Below, one piece after another: positions 42,091 to 51,842 of a DNA stretch of 64,000 nucleotides; positions within the stretch are counted from its first letter, which is position 1, and each line of letters opens with the position of its first letter. The notes beneath the pieces were generated by a model. The model was not told the origin of the DNA. It saw only the letters and a list, made by a program, of their open reading frames with translations, and searched no databases. Origin of the DNA: Bacteroidota bacterium (lineage in GTDB: Bacteria > Bacteroidota > Bacteroidia > Chitinophagales > Chitinophagaceae); the NCBI GenBank assembly GCA_016183765.1, contig JACPEA010000011.1, positions 62,001 through 126,000 on the forward strand. The letters run 5' to 3'. A program made the position numbers and the translations under genes.

Positions 42091-43575
42091 ATGAATACCC
42101 TCCTTCGTTGTTACCTGCTGCTGGCAGCCATCACACTGCTGTCGAACAGCCATGCCCAGACAGGTTCGCCCAATTATGAATTCAGGGGCGTGTGGATCGC
42201 TTCGGTGGTCAATATCGACTGGCCCAGTAAAAAGACCCTGTCGGTTGAGGAACAGAAAGCAGAGTATATTCGCCTGCTTGACCTGCACCAGCGAAACGGC
42301 ATGAACGCGATATTGATGCAGGTTCGTCCCGCAGGAGATGTCTTGTATCCGTCCCCATTTGAACCCTGGAGCGAATACCTCACCGGCAAACAGGGATTAG
42401 CCCCCACGCCTTTTTACGACCCCCTGGAATTCATGATCACCGAAACCCATAAACGCGGTATGGAATTCCATGCCTGGCTGAACCCCTACAGGGCGGTGTT
42501 CGATATGCTGCGTTCATCCGTATCACCCTCCCATCTCACCAAAACACATCCTGAATGGTTCCTGGTATATGGGGGTAAAAAATATTTCAACCCCGGTCTG
42601 CCCGAAGTTCGTGAGCACCTGGGTAAAGTGGTACGCGACATGGTTACCCGCTACGATGTGGATGGCATACATATGGACGACTACTTCTATCCTTATCGCA
42701 TAACAGGCAAAGAATTCCCCGATCAGAAAGATTGCCTGAAATACGGAAAGGGTATGAGCAAAGACGACTGGAGAAGGAGCAATTGCGACAGCGTGATATT
42801 ACTCATCCACAACATCGTACGGAGTGTAAAACCCCATGTACGGTTTGGAGTGAGTCCATTCGGCATCTGGCGCAACAAAAGCCAGGATGCTATGGGAAGC
42901 GATACCCGTGGCGGACAGACCAATTATGATGACCTGTATGCCGATATCCTGTTATGGTTACAGAAAGGATGGATCGACTATGTAGTACCACAGCTGTACT
43001 GGGAACGCGGGCACAAACTGGCCGACTACGACACACTGCTTGACTGGTGGAACAAATACAGTTACGGCAAACACCTGTACATAGGTCACGGCATTTATCG
43101 GGCGGGAACGAATACCGCATGGAAAAACCCCAATGAAATACCCCAGCAGATACAGGAGCTGAGAAATTATCCCACCACACAGGGCAGTGTATACTTCAGC
43201 AGCAAAACATTCGAAAAGAACCCGCTGGGCTGGAACGACAGTCTGCGCAACCATTACTACCGCTACCCGGCACTGGTACCACCCATGCCCTGGATCGATA
43301 ATTCGGCTCCAACACAACCCCTGGTACAGAAGCTCGACAACAATATGGTAAAACTGGTGTACAAGGGAGAAGAAAAGATCAAAGCTTTTGGCGTTCTTAC
43401 CCTCACACTCAACACCGAAGTGAAATTCGCGCTGGCGCAACTGGTGCAGGTAGTGGTGGCCGATAAGGTAGCCGTGATCGACCTGTCGAAACTGCCAGAC
43501 ACCCAAAACAAACGGATCTTCTTTGTTTCGGTGGATCTGGATAACAATGTAAGCCCGATGACAGAATTAAGATAA
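42091..43575 (+). CDS. Secreted GHL10-type glycoside hydrolase-like protein
   Basis: The 494-residue protein has a signal peptide (to about residue 22, NSHAQ). A TIM barrel of the YngK/DUF187 (GHL10) type follows: EFRGVWIASVVNIDWPS, NAILMQVRPAGDVLYPSPFEPWSEYLTG, FHAWLNPYRAVFD, DGIHMDDYFYPY, FGVSPFGIWRN and VVPQLYWE. A small C-terminal beta domain ends it. The family probably acts on peptidoglycan-like or polysaccharide glycosidic bonds, in the periplasm or outside. It is likely a single gene. Confidence 0.88.
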   Translation: MNTLLRCYLLLAAITLLSNSHAQTGSPNYEFRGVWIASVVNIDWPSKKTLSVEEQKAEYIRLLDLHQRNGMNAILMQVRPAGDVLYPSPFEPWSEYLTGKQGLAPTPFYDPLEFMITETHKRGMEFHAWLNPYRAVFDMLRSSVSPSHLTKTHPEWFLVYGGKKYFNPGLPEVREHLGKVVRDMVTRYDVDGIHMDDYFYPYRITGKEFPDQKDCLKYGKGMSKDDWRRSNCDSVILLIHNIVRSVKPHVRFGVSPFGIWRNKSQDAMGSDTRGGQTNYDDLYADILLWLQKGWIDYVVPQLYWERGHKLADYDTLLDWWNKYSYGKHLYIGHGIYRAGTNTAWKNPNEIPQQIQELRNYPTTQGSVYFSSKTFEKNPLGWNDSLRNHYYRYPALVPPMPWIDNSAPTQPLVQKLDNNMVKLVYKGEEKIKAFGVLTLTLNTEVKFALAQLVQVVVADKVAVIDLSKLPDTQNKRIFFVSVDLDNNVSPMTELR

Positions 43576-43592
43576 CTGCTCAACAAACCTGA

Positions 43593-44063
43593 TCATTTCC
43601 ATTTGCCAAAACGTTCTTCAACCGCGGCGTAACGGAAATCAAAGATCTTTTTCAGCTGGGATCTTACCATGATCACCTGTGCCAGATCGCCCAGGATCCA
43701 GAAAGGAATCTTGTAGTGTACAATATCTGTCATTTCCACACCGCCCTCGATCTCGGTGAAATGATGCTGGTGATGCCATAAGCTGTAGGGACCAAAACGC
43801 TGTTCATCCACAAAGTATCGCTTGTCCGACACATGCGTGATCTCCGTCATCCAGTACAGCGGGATGCCCAGAATAGGTCGCACGATGTATTCAATGACCT
43901 GCCCGGGATACATTACCGGTCCGTGGTGTCGGGAAGTGACCTGGAAACCCAGGTTGGGTGGAGTGATATCTTTCAGGTTATCGGGACGGCTGAAAAACTG
44001 CCAGGCTTCCTCGAGAGAGATCGGGATCTTCTGTACGGTTGTAAGCGAGTAGACTTTTGACAT
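43593..44063 (-). CDS. SRPBCC-family (START-like) protein
   Basis: This 156-residue protein opens SKVYSLTTVQKIPISLEEAWQFFSRPDNLKDITPPNLGFQV, the pattern of the cell-division-inhibitor-like SRPBCC group, with a helix-grip fold and a hydrophobic pocket for a lipid or small ligand. The exact ligand is unknown. The start is set at 44063; a longer frame reaching 44774 is antisense to the helicase gene and is not real. Confidence 0.85.
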   Translation of the reverse strand: MSKVYSLTTVQKIPISLEEAWQFFSRPDNLKDITPPNLGFQVTSRHHGPVMYPGQVIEYIVRPILGIPLYWMTEITHVSDKRYFVDEQRFGPYSLWHHQHHFTEIEGGVEMTDIVHYKIPFWILGDLAQVIMVRSQLKKIFDFRYAAVEERFGKWK

Positions 44064-44177
44064 GTTTGAATAACAAGCACATAACAAAAAGGTTCGGCTT
44101 ACGCCACCGATATTTTGTTCATTCAGGTCTATCAGTTTGTACACAACCGGTAGGGACGAGTTGATTATCTTTACCCT

Positions 44178-47100
44178 ATGTCTGCCACCCAACAACAAAG
44201 AGAACAGTTCGAAAAGATCTATGCCAACCTGAACGAGCAGCAGCGGATCGCTGTGGATACCATCGAAGGGCCTGTGATGGTGATCGCCGGACCGGGTACC
44301 GGTAAGACTCAGATCCTGGGTGCGCGCATCGGTAAGATCCTGCTGGATACGGATACACAGGCGGAGAATATCCTCTGCCTCACGTATACCGATGCGGGTG
44401 CAGTGGCCATGCGCAAACGTTTGCTGGGTTTCATCGGTCCCGATGCCTACAAAGTGAATATTTATACCTTTCATGCCTTCTGTAATGATATCATCCAGGA
44501 AAATCTTTCCCTGTTTGAGAAGACCGTCCTGGACCCTATCTCGGACCTGGAAAAAATAGACCTCTTCAAACAGCTCATCGATGGTTTCCCCAAAAACCAC
44601 CCGCTGAAACGATACCGGGGAGATGTGTATTTTGAGATCAATAACCTGCAGCAACTGTTCAGCACCATGAAACGCGAAGGTTGGACACCGGCCTATATCA
44701 ACCAGAAAATAGACGAGTACCTCGCAGCCATCCCTACCCGTGACGAATTTGTGTACCAGCGCGCCTACAAACAATTCAAAGCGGGCGATCTGAAAGAGAA
44801 TAAAATAGAAGAAGCCAAAGAAAAGATGGAGAAACTGCGGGCTGCCGTGAACGAGTTCGACCGTTTCCAGAAACTGATGCGCAGCCGCAACCGGTATGAT
44901 TTTGACGACATGATCAACTGGGTGATCAGGGTTTTTGAAGAAAATAAAACACTGCTGGCCCGCTACCAGGAACAGTTCTTATACATCCTGGTAGACGAAT
45001 ACCAGGATACCAGCGGCACGCAGAACCGGCTGGTAGAACTGCTGATCAGCTACTGGGAACAACCCAACATATTTGTAGTGGGCGATGATGACCAGAGCAT
45101 TTACCGCTTCCAGGGCGCCAATGTGGAGAACATGGAAGCTTTTGTGCAACGCTACGAAGAAGATTTGCTGGCAGTGGTATTGAAAGACAATTACCGGTCT
45201 ACACAACCCATACTCGATATTTCCAAAACACTGATCGACCGGAACGAGGAACGGCTGGTGAAAAAGATAAACGGACTTACCAAAAACCTGGTCGCGGCCA
45301 ACCAGCTTATCAACCAGCTAAGCCACAAACCTGTGATCACGGAATATGAAACACAGCGTCAGGAAATGATCCACATCACACTTGCCGTGGAAAAGCTGCT
45401 GGCACAGGGCGTAGAGCCGGGTTTCATCAGCATCATTTATAAAGAGAATAAATACGGAGAAGAACTCTCACAATACTTTGCACAACGCAACATACCGGTA
45501 TACAGCAACCGCAACCTGAACATACTGGAAATACCACTGGCCAAAAAAACCATCCTTTTGCTCGAACACCTGGCAGCCGAACATGATATACCCGATGGCG
45601 GCGATGAAATGCTGTTCGAAATACTGCATTTCGACTGGTTCCGTATTGCGCCGGTAGAGATCGCCAAACTCACCACAGCAGTGGCCGACAGAAAATTCGG
45701 ACAGAACAAGACCTCTCTCCGCAAACTCCTGTATGAAAAAGTGAATACCCCGCCGCGCGACCTGTTCAGTCAGGCCGCTCCAGCAGGTATGAAACTGGCG
45801 AGTGATGCCATTGAAAAACTATTGGCAGATGTTTCCAATACCACGCTGGTGAACCTTGTTGAGAACTGCATCCGCGATGCAGGTGTGCTGAACAGTGTCA
45901 TGCTTGGTCAGGATAAACACTGGCAGCTCCAGGTATTGACCGGATTATTCGATTTCATCAAAGAGGAAGCCCGCCGCAACCCCAACCTCACGCTGGATCA
46001 GCTGGTGAATATTTTTATGCTGATGGAAAAAGAGGGACTGAGTTTACCCCTGGTTCAGGTAAGCGGCAGCGAAAAAGGGGTAAACCTGTTAACGGCACAC
46101 GGCTCCAAGGGGCTCGAATTTGAACACGTGTTCCTGGTGGGCTGTAATGCAGCCAGCTGGGAAAAGAAACGCAAACCCGGCGGCGGCTACAGTTTCCCCG
46201 ATACCATGTTCAGCTCACAACCAAAACAAAAGGAGGAAGAAGAACTGAGGCGTTTGTTCTACGTGGCACTTACCCGGGCAAGGTTACACCTGCATATTTC
46301 CTACAGCCGCTTCAAAAACGACGGTAAGGAACTGGAACCCTCCATGTTCCTGGCAGAGATACAGGACACACATACACTTCCGGTAGAAAAGATCCTGCTG
46401 GATAAGGATGTGTTAAGTGAATTCGCCATGATCCAGTTCACGGCAATACAGGCCCCGGAGATCGACAGGACAGAAACTGAATTTGTGACACAACTGCTCG
46501 ACAAATTCGTGATGAACGTGACTGCACTGAACAATTACCTGAAATGTCCCCTGCAGTTTTATTTCCAGAACCTGGTACGGGTACCCTCGGGCAAATCGGA
46601 AGCCACCGAATTCGGTTCCGCGGTACACCACGCTTTACATAAGCTGTTCGAGAAAATGCAGCAGACAGAACAGTTTCCGGGGAAAGAGGAATTCATCCTC
46701 GATTTTGAATGGTACATGAACCGCAACCGGGAAAGTTTTACCAGAGAACAGTTTGCACGCAGAATGGAATACGGGCAGGAAGTGCTGGGCAATTATTACA
46801 ACCAGTACATCAACAGCTGGAACAAAGTGGTGGCCGTAGAAAGAACCATCCGGAACATTGTAGTGCAGGGCGTGCCTCTGAAAGGAAAACTGGACAAACT
46901 CGAATTCAACGGGAAGGATGTGAACGTGGTGGACTATAAGACCGGCGACATAGACAAGGCAAAAGACAAATTAAAACCGCCGCATGAAGCAGATCCCAAC
47001 GGTGGCGATTATTGGCGCCAGGCTGTTTTCTATAAAATACTGGTAGATCATTATGAACAGAAGAACTGGACAGCCGTAAGTACCGAATTCGATTTTATTG

Positions 47101-47321
47101 AACCGGACAAAAAGAAACAATACCGGAAAGAAAAGATCCTGATCAGGCCGGAAGACATTACTACGGTCACCGAACAGGTCAAGAACGTATGGCAGAAGAT
47201 ACAGGACCGTGATTTTTACACGGGCTGCGGAAAACCGGAATGTCACTGGTGCAATTTTGTAAAGACCAATGAAATGGCTGTAGCCCTGCATGAGCTGTCG
47301 GAAGAACCTGATACGGAATAA
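44178..47321 (+). CDS. UvrD-type helicase fused to a PD-(D/E)XK nuclease with iron-sulfur cysteines
   Basis: This 1047-residue protein has Walker A (AGPGTGKT, about 37-44), LVDEYQDTSGTQN, GDDDQSIYRFQGA, and helicase motifs through TAHGSKGLEFEHVFLVGC. At the C-terminus it has a RecB-type nuclease fold: KGKLDKLE and VVDYKTGD. Cysteines at KCPLQFYF (near residue 787) and C1017, C1022 and C1025 (GCGKPECHWC) match the iron-sulfur clamp of AddB-like nucleases. It likely unwinds and cuts DNA ends in repair. It is a single gene. Confidence 0.92.
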   Translation: MSATQQQREQFEKIYANLNEQQRIAVDTIEGPVMVIAGPGTGKTQILGARIGKILLDTDTQAENILCLTYTDAGAVAMRKRLLGFIGPDAYKVNIYTFHAFCNDIIQENLSLFEKTVLDPISDLEKIDLFKQLIDGFPKNHPLKRYRGDVYFEINNLQQLFSTMKREGWTPAYINQKIDEYLAAIPTRDEFVYQRAYKQFKAGDLKENKIEEAKEKMEKLRAAVNEFDRFQKLMRSRNRYDFDDMINWVIRVFEENKTLLARYQEQFLYILVDEYQDTSGTQNRLVELLISYWEQPNIFVVGDDDQSIYRFQGANVENMEAFVQRYEEDLLAVVLKDNYRSTQPILDISKTLIDRNEERLVKKINGLTKNLVAANQLINQLSHKPVITEYETQRQEMIHITLAVEKLLAQGVEPGFISIIYKENKYGEELSQYFAQRNIPVYSNRNLNILEIPLAKKTILLLEHLAAEHDIPDGGDEMLFEILHFDWFRIAPVEIAKLTTAVADRKFGQNKTSLRKLLYEKVNTPPRDLFSQAAPAGMKLASDAIEKLLADVSNTTLVNLVENCIRDAGVLNSVMLGQDKHWQLQVLTGLFDFIKEEARRNPNLTLDQLVNIFMLMEKEGLSLPLVQVSGSEKGVNLLTAHGSKGLEFEHVFLVGCNAASWEKKRKPGGGYSFPDTMFSSQPKQKEEEELRRLFYVALTRARLHLHISYSRFKNDGKELEPSMFLAEIQDTHTLPVEKILLDKDVLSEFAMIQFTAIQAPEIDRTETEFVTQLLDKFVMNVTALNNYLKCPLQFYFQNLVRVPSGKSEATEFGSAVHHALHKLFEKMQQTEQFPGKEEFILDFEWYMNRNRESFTREQFARRMEYGQEVLGNYYNQYINSWNKVVAVERTIRNIVVQGVPLKGKLDKLEFNGKDVNVVDYKTGDIDKAKDKLKPPHEADPNGGDYWRQAVFYKILVDHYEQKNWTAVSTEFDFIEPDKKKQYRKEKILIRPEDITTVTEQVKNVWQKIQDRDFYTGCGKPECHWCNFVKTNEMAVALHELSEEPDTE

Positions 47322-47429
47322 ACCGTACAACCTGAATCAATATCAGCAGGAAATCAGCGGCCGGGTTTGCAAAAACGACAATTTGCTTTCCCTTCACAAT
47401 CCTTTTAGGGTTTAAGCAGTGCGGTGTTC

Positions 47430-47437
47430 TATATTTG
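47430..47437 (+). promoter_or_regulatory. Promoter -7 element of the Ig-like lipoprotein gene
   Basis: TATATTTG matches TAnnTTTG, 8 bases before the ATG at 47446. Confidence 0.5.
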
Positions 47438-47445
47438 TACCTATC

Positions 47446-48858
47446 ATGAAACAGTTCCTGTCCTCTTTACTGGCGATCACACTTTCTGTGGTATGGATAT
47501 CACAATTAAGCTCCTGCGCCAATATCATCCCGCCCAGTGGCGGCCCAAGGGACAGTTTACCACCCAGGCTGGTAACAGCGGTTCCCAAAGATTCGGCAGT
47601 GAACGTGAGATCCAGAAATATCACACTCACGTTCGATGAGTTCGTCACCCTGCAGAATGCTTCGCAGAGCCTGATCATATCGCCCAACCATTCCGCGCAG
47701 GGACAGCCCTTTGTGGATTACAAACTGCGCAATGTGGTGGTGCGGTTAAAAGACAGTCTGGAAGCCAATACCACTTACTCACTCAATTTCGGGGATGCCA
47801 TCCGTGATGTGAATGAAGGAAATATTGCACAGAACTTTACCTATGTTTTCTCAACCGGGTCAACCATTGACGACAATACCTACAGCGGAAAAGTGATCCT
47901 GGCGGAGACAGGCAGGACCGACAGTACCCTGATCGTTCTGCTGCATAAGGATCTTGCCGATACGGCCGTACTAAAAGAAAGGCCCCGTTATTATACACGC
48001 CTGAACGGCAAAGGCGAGTTCAGCTTCCGTAACCTGCCGCAGGGACAGTTTGCCGTATATGTGCTGCCGGGTTCAGGTATTTCGCAACGCTATGACGACA
48101 GTACCAAAATGTTCGCATTCCGCAACGGCCTGGTAAACCTGGGCAGCAGTACGCAACGCGATACCCTGTACGCTTTTGAAGAAGCCAAAAGAAAAGAATT
48201 CAAAACAACCGCCACCACCCCAAAAGCAACCGCAGCGGTCCGCGACGAGAAACGGCTGCGTTATACCCATAACCTCGACAACGGTTCGCAGGACCTGCTG
48301 GGCCAGCTGACCCTGAGTTTCAACCGGAAACTAACAGGTTTCGACACCAGCAGGTTCATCCTGTCGGATACAGTGAGTTTCACACCCCTGCAGGGAGCCC
48401 GTTATCGGCTTGACAGTACCGGAACCAAAGTACTGATCAGTTATCCCTGGAAAGAAGCACAGGCATTCCGTTTACAGATTGCACAGGATGCCGTGGCCGA
48501 TTCAGCGGGCACCCGCCTGAGCAAGGGGGATACCTTACGTTTTTTTGCCAAACGCGGATCCGATTACGGAAGTATCCGCATCCGTTTCAGCAACCTTGAC
48601 CTCAGCAAGAACCCTGTACTGCAATTGGTACAGAACGATAAACTTTTTGAATCGGTGCCACTTACCGTGACTGATTTTCAGCGTAAGCTATACCAGCCGG
48701 GCACTTATGAATTGCGCATCCTGTACGACACGAATAAAAACGGGGTTTGGGATAGCGGCAATTTCAAACTGAAACGGCAGCCCGAAGTGGTATACCTGGT
48801 ACCCCGTCAACTGGCCATCCGCGCCAACTGGGACAATGAAGTGACTATTTCATTGTGA
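47446..48858 (+). CDS. Ig-like domain lipoprotein
   Basis: The 470-residue protein has a lipoprotein signal peptide with lipobox LSSC near residue 23, followed by ANIIPPSGGPRDSLPP. A bacterial Ig-like (Big_5-type) beta sandwich comes next (RSRNITLTFDEFVTLQNASQSLIISP), then further beta-rich domains. Bacteroidota have many of these with this Gly-Gly-Pro-Arg-Asp opening; they may be surface-exposed. No enzyme motif is seen. Its TGA stop codon lies in the family B repeat. Confidence 0.85.
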   Translation: MKQFLSSLLAITLSVVWISQLSSCANIIPPSGGPRDSLPPRLVTAVPKDSAVNVRSRNITLTFDEFVTLQNASQSLIISPNHSAQGQPFVDYKLRNVVVRLKDSLEANTTYSLNFGDAIRDVNEGNIAQNFTYVFSTGSTIDDNTYSGKVILAETGRTDSTLIVLLHKDLADTAVLKERPRYYTRLNGKGEFSFRNLPQGQFAVYVLPGSGISQRYDDSTKMFAFRNGLVNLGSSTQRDTLYAFEEAKRKEFKTTATTPKATAAVRDEKRLRYTHNLDNGSQDLLGQLTLSFNRKLTGFDTSRFILSDTVSFTPLQGARYRLDSTGTKVLISYPWKEAQAFRLQIAQDAVADSAGTRLSKGDTLRFFAKRGSDYGSIRIRFSNLDLSKNPVLQLVQNDKLFESVPLTVTDFQRKLYQPGTYELRILYDTNKNGVWDSGNFKLKRQPEVVYLVPRQLAIRANWDNEVTISL

Positions 48859-48985
48859 GGCGTGAATCGTCAGTAGTGAGTAGGGAGTAGGTGTGAGTGG
48901 CTAGAGTCAGTTCACCACTTACCACTCACTACTGACGATTCACGATTCACGCCTCACCACTCACCACTCACGATTGCTCATTCAC
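48855..48985. repeat. Family B palindrome after the Ig-like lipoprotein gene
   Basis: The left arm (48855-48881) contains the stop codon at 48856-48858 and pairs with the right arm (48924-48957), which carries one extra 7-base unit (GATTCAC twice). Another right-hand part continues to about 48975 with CACTCAC units. The last bases lie about 30 before recR. Confidence 0.75.
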
Positions 48986-49013
48986 CCTTACCTTTACACC
49001 CTAATCATCACCC

Positions 49014-49628
49014 ATGCAATTACCCTCATCCTTGCTGGAAAATGCAGTAGCCCAGTTTACCAAATTACCGGGTATTGGTAAAAAGACGGCATTGCGACTG
49101 GTATTGCACCTCTTGAAGCAGGATGTGAATAAGGTACAGCATTTTGGAGAAACCATTGCACGGATGCGCCGCGATATCAAATTCTGCCAGCGTTGCCATA
49201 ATGTGAGCGACGGCGATATCTGCTCCATCTGCGCCAATTCCATGCGTAACCAGCGGATGATCTGTGTGGTGGAGAATATCCGGGATGTGATAGCCATAGA
49301 AAGCACCCAGCAATTGAACGGTACGTACCATGTGCTGGGAGGCATTATCTCACCACTGGATGGGGTGGGACCCGACCAGCTGAACATTGCATCGCTGGTA
49401 TCACGCATTGCCAAGGAAGAAACCGAAGAACTGGTTTTTGCCCTCAGTCCGAATATCCAGGGCGATACTACCATCTATTATATCCAGAAAAAGATCGCCC
49501 AGCTGTCCTGCCGCATTACCACCATTGCCCGGGGCATTGCATTTGGCGGCGAGCTGGAATATGCCGATGAAATGACACTGGCCCGCAGTATCGCCAACCG
49601 ACTGCCGGTTCAGCAATACGTAAAATAG
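49014..49628 (+). CDS. recR: Recombination mediator RecR
   Basis: At 204 residues RecR has its normal length: helix-hairpin-helix (FTKLPGIGKKTALRLVLHLL), the Cys4 zinc finger (FCQRCHNVSDGDICSIC), and a Toprim domain with ICVVENIRDVIAIE and YHVLGGIISPLDGVGP. RecR with RecO loads RecA on gaps coated by SSB. A TACCTTTA promoter-like site is 22 bases before the ATG. It is a single gene. Confidence 0.97.
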   Translation: MQLPSSLLENAVAQFTKLPGIGKKTALRLVLHLLKQDVNKVQHFGETIARMRRDIKFCQRCHNVSDGDICSICANSMRNQRMICVVENIRDVIAIESTQQLNGTYHVLGGIISPLDGVGPDQLNIASLVSRIAKEETEELVFALSPNIQGDTTIYYIQKKIAQLSCRITTIARGIAFGGELEYADEMTLARSIANRLPVQQYVK

Positions 49629-49739
49629 GCCGGTTTTCACCAAAATTTTAGCATTCAGGCAACCATAATTTTATTATTCCGTATCATTTTGTATTGATAC
49701 AATGAGTAATTTGCTGTTTAAACACCAAATTTACCCGGT

Positions 49740-50156
49740 ATGCAAAAATGGAAAAAAATGCTGGTCATCATTGGTATCACAGGCGTGCTGGTTGCAGGCG
49801 CAGTTGTACTCTATGTATACCTGAAGCCACACCGTGACGTGGCAAAAGAAAAAGCGGTTCAACTGACGGCACAGGTTTTGTTCGATGCTTTCAAGTCCAA
49901 CGAAACAGAAGCCAATGCCCAATACCTGGACAAAGCGATCGAATTAAACGGCGAAGTGGCTGATATCACCAAAAACCAGGAAGGTAATACGGTCGTGAAT
50001 TTTAAAACCAACGACCCCCTGTTTGTGATCAATTGTACCTTTAAAACGGATCCGGGTGTATTACAGCCGGGACAAACCATTACGTTCAAGGGTATTTGTA
50101 CCGGATACATCCCGGACATGAATATCGTGATCAATGAAGGTGTATTAGTTAAATAG
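49740..50156 (+). CDS. OB-fold membrane-anchored protein (tRNA_anti-like)
   Basis: The 138-residue protein has an N-terminal membrane helix (about 8-28, LVIIGITGVLVAGAVVLYVYL). Then it has a tRNA_anti-like OB fold (YLDKAIELNGEVADITKNQEGNTVVNFKT.. QTITFKGICTGYIPDMNIVINEGVLVK). Such domains in Bacteroidota face the periplasm; the ligand is unknown. It is followed after 14 bases by a YceI gene, so the two are probably co-transcribed. Confidence 0.78.
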   Translation: MQKWKKMLVIIGITGVLVAGAVVLYVYLKPHRDVAKEKAVQLTAQVLFDAFKSNETEANAQYLDKAIELNGEVADITKNQEGNTVVNFKTNDPLFVINCTFKTDPGVLQPGQTITFKGICTGYIPDMNIVINEGVLVK

Positions 50157-50170
50157 TTAAACCCGTTTAC

Positions 50171-50695
50171 ATGAAATTCGTTTATGTTTTTTTGACAGGC
50201 ATTTTATTATTAGGCACGCAGGCAGAAGCACAGAAAGTATTTGGAACCCGTAATGGAAAGATCAGTTTTATCTCGCCAACAGACGAGGATGTAAAGGCAA
50301 CCAACAACGAAGTAGCGAGCCGTTTAGCCGATAACGGCCAGATCACGTTCAGTGCATTGATCAAAGGATTCAAATTCAGGTACGCCGAAATGCAGGAACA
50401 TTTCAACGACCAGTACCTGGAGAGCAATAAATTTCCGAGAGCCGATTTCAAGGGAAACATCGTTAACCTGAAAGAGGTGAATTTTACCAGGGATGGCTCG
50501 TACAAAGTAACCGTTAAAGGAGATCTTACCATGCATGGCGTGACCAAAAACCTGACCGCCAACGGTACTATTGAGATCAAAGGCGGCAAACCAGTTGCCT
50601 CCTGCAAGTTTGTGATCCTGATGAAAGACTTTAACGTAGATGCTTCCAGCATTACCGAAAAAGTGAATGTGGAAGTGAACTGCGCCTTTCAATAA
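50171..50695 (+). CDS. YceI-family periplasmic protein
   Basis: The 174-residue protein has a signal peptide ending near residue 20 (GTQAEAQ). A YceI beta barrel follows: TRNGKISFISPTDE, FSALIKGFKFRYAEMQEHFNDQYLESNKFPRADFKG, VKGDLTMHGVTKNLTANG. YceI barrels bind isoprenoids and other lipids. It lies between an OB-fold gene and a DUF5777 barrel gene and may act with them in lipid or redox handling in the periplasm. Confidence 0.9.
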   Translation: MKFVYVFLTGILLLGTQAEAQKVFGTRNGKISFISPTDEDVKATNNEVASRLADNGQITFSALIKGFKFRYAEMQEHFNDQYLESNKFPRADFKGNIVNLKEVNFTRDGSYKVTVKGDLTMHGVTKNLTANGTIEIKGGKPVASCKFVILMKDFNVDASSITEKVNVEVNCAFQ

Positions 50696-50724
50696 CCCGT
50701 CAGTCAACTATTAAATTATAACCT

Positions 50725-51627
50725 ATGAAAAGCTTTGCACCAGGGCTACTGGCCATGTTATGCCTGTTACTCACCTGCTTTACCGGCACTGCCCAACAGG
50801 TGGACCTTTTTAAAATGCAGGACAGCACCAATGCTGAAGAAAACAAACGCCTGGGCAAAGAACCCGTGATCAACACTTTTTACTCTACCCGCCTGGTAAA
50901 TGGCCATACGGTTGAGATCCTGGGTACCGGCAGCATGGACCTCCGCATCAACCACCGCTTTTCTCCTTTGAACATGGGATTCTACGATATGTTCGGACTG
51001 GACTATGCTTCCATGCGCCTGGGTTTTGATTTCGGTCTTGCTAAAAACCTGATGGTGGGGATCGGTCGCTCCACCATCAATAAAGAATATGATGGTTTTG
51101 TCAAATACCGCCTGATGCACCAGCAGGAAGGAACAGGCAAACCGCTATCCATCACTGTACTCGGCGCCATGGCCTATCGCAATATCAAAATGGATCCCAG
51201 CCTGAAAGTGACCGGCTCCGACCGCACTTATTACACCGCCCAACTGATGATCGCCAGGAAACTGAATACACACACATCTATCCAGCTCTCTCCCACCTAT
51301 ACGCATTATAACCGCTTACTGTTCCTGAACGGAGGTTCGGCCAACCAGTTCGCCCTTGGCTTGCTGGCACGCCAGCGGATCAGTAAAAGAGTGAGTATCA
51401 ACGTGGAATATTTTGCGCAAACCAACAAATTCGATGGCATGCACGATCCTTTATCGGTTGGGGTCGACATCAATACCGGCGGCCACGTGTTCCAGCTCCA
51501 CTTCACCAATGCCACCGGTATGAACGAACATAGTTTCCTCCACGAAACCACCGGTTCCTGGGGTAATGGGGATATCCGCTGGGGCTTCAACATCTCCAGG
51601 ATCTTCCATATCGGTAAAAAGAAATAA
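50725..51627 (+). CDS. DUF5777-type outer membrane beta-barrel
   Basis: The 300-residue protein has a signal peptide (to about residue 24, GTAQ) and a beta barrel pattern: TFYSTRLVNGHTVEILGTGSMDLRINHRFSPLN, LRLGFDFGLAKNLMVGIGRS, ISVNVEYFAQTNKFD and the ending RWGFNISRIFHIGKKK. This matches the DUF5777 family of Bacteroidota, often next to YceI or cytochrome genes. The function is unknown. It is 29 bases after the YceI gene and ends the three-gene unit. Confidence 0.82.
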   Translation: MKSFAPGLLAMLCLLLTCFTGTAQQVDLFKMQDSTNAEENKRLGKEPVINTFYSTRLVNGHTVEILGTGSMDLRINHRFSPLNMGFYDMFGLDYASMRLGFDFGLAKNLMVGIGRSTINKEYDGFVKYRLMHQQEGTGKPLSITVLGAMAYRNIKMDPSLKVTGSDRTYYTAQLMIARKLNTHTSIQLSPTYTHYNRLLFLNGGSANQFALGLLARQRISKRVSINVEYFAQTNKFDGMHDPLSVGVDINTGGHVFQLHFTNATGMNEHSFLHETTGSWGNGDIRWGFNISRIFHIGKKK

Positions 51628-51665
51628 AGCTTAGCCTATCAGTAGTTCTCTGCGAAACTCCCTAT

Positions 51666-51735
51666 CTCCGCGGCTCTGCGGTGAAAAATAACGATTCATT
51701 CCTATTGTTACTCTTTTCACCGCAGAGCCGCGGAG
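51666..51735. repeat. Family C palindrome (CTCTGCGG type)
   Basis: Two perfect 22-base arms (51666-51687 with 51714-51735) enclose a 26-base loop. The GC-rich words differ from families A and B. A variant of this sequence is, as far as I recall, common between genes in Bacteroidota. It is 38 bases past the barrel stop codon and may terminate it. Confidence 0.7.
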
Positions 51736-51786
51736 AGGCAGAGGAAACGCTGAGTTCAACGGGGTCTACGCCCTTCCTGCCTTATA

Positions 51787-51818
51787 TTTTGCCATAATCC
51801 TTATCCATACTATCTTTG
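51787..51818 (+). promoter_or_regulatory. Promoter of the methionine synthase genes
   Basis: TTTTG (51787-51791) and TATCTTTG (51811-51818) are separated by 19 bases, a full match to the Bacteroidota promoter. It predicts a leader of about 180 bases before the first gene. Confidence 0.65.
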
Positions 51819-51842
51819 CCATCCTTACTACCAGGCGGATTT

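Noticed and set aside
44064-44774. Long N-terminal extension of the SRPBCC gene
   Set aside because: It would be antisense to the start of the UvrD helicase gene. The family start is at 44063.
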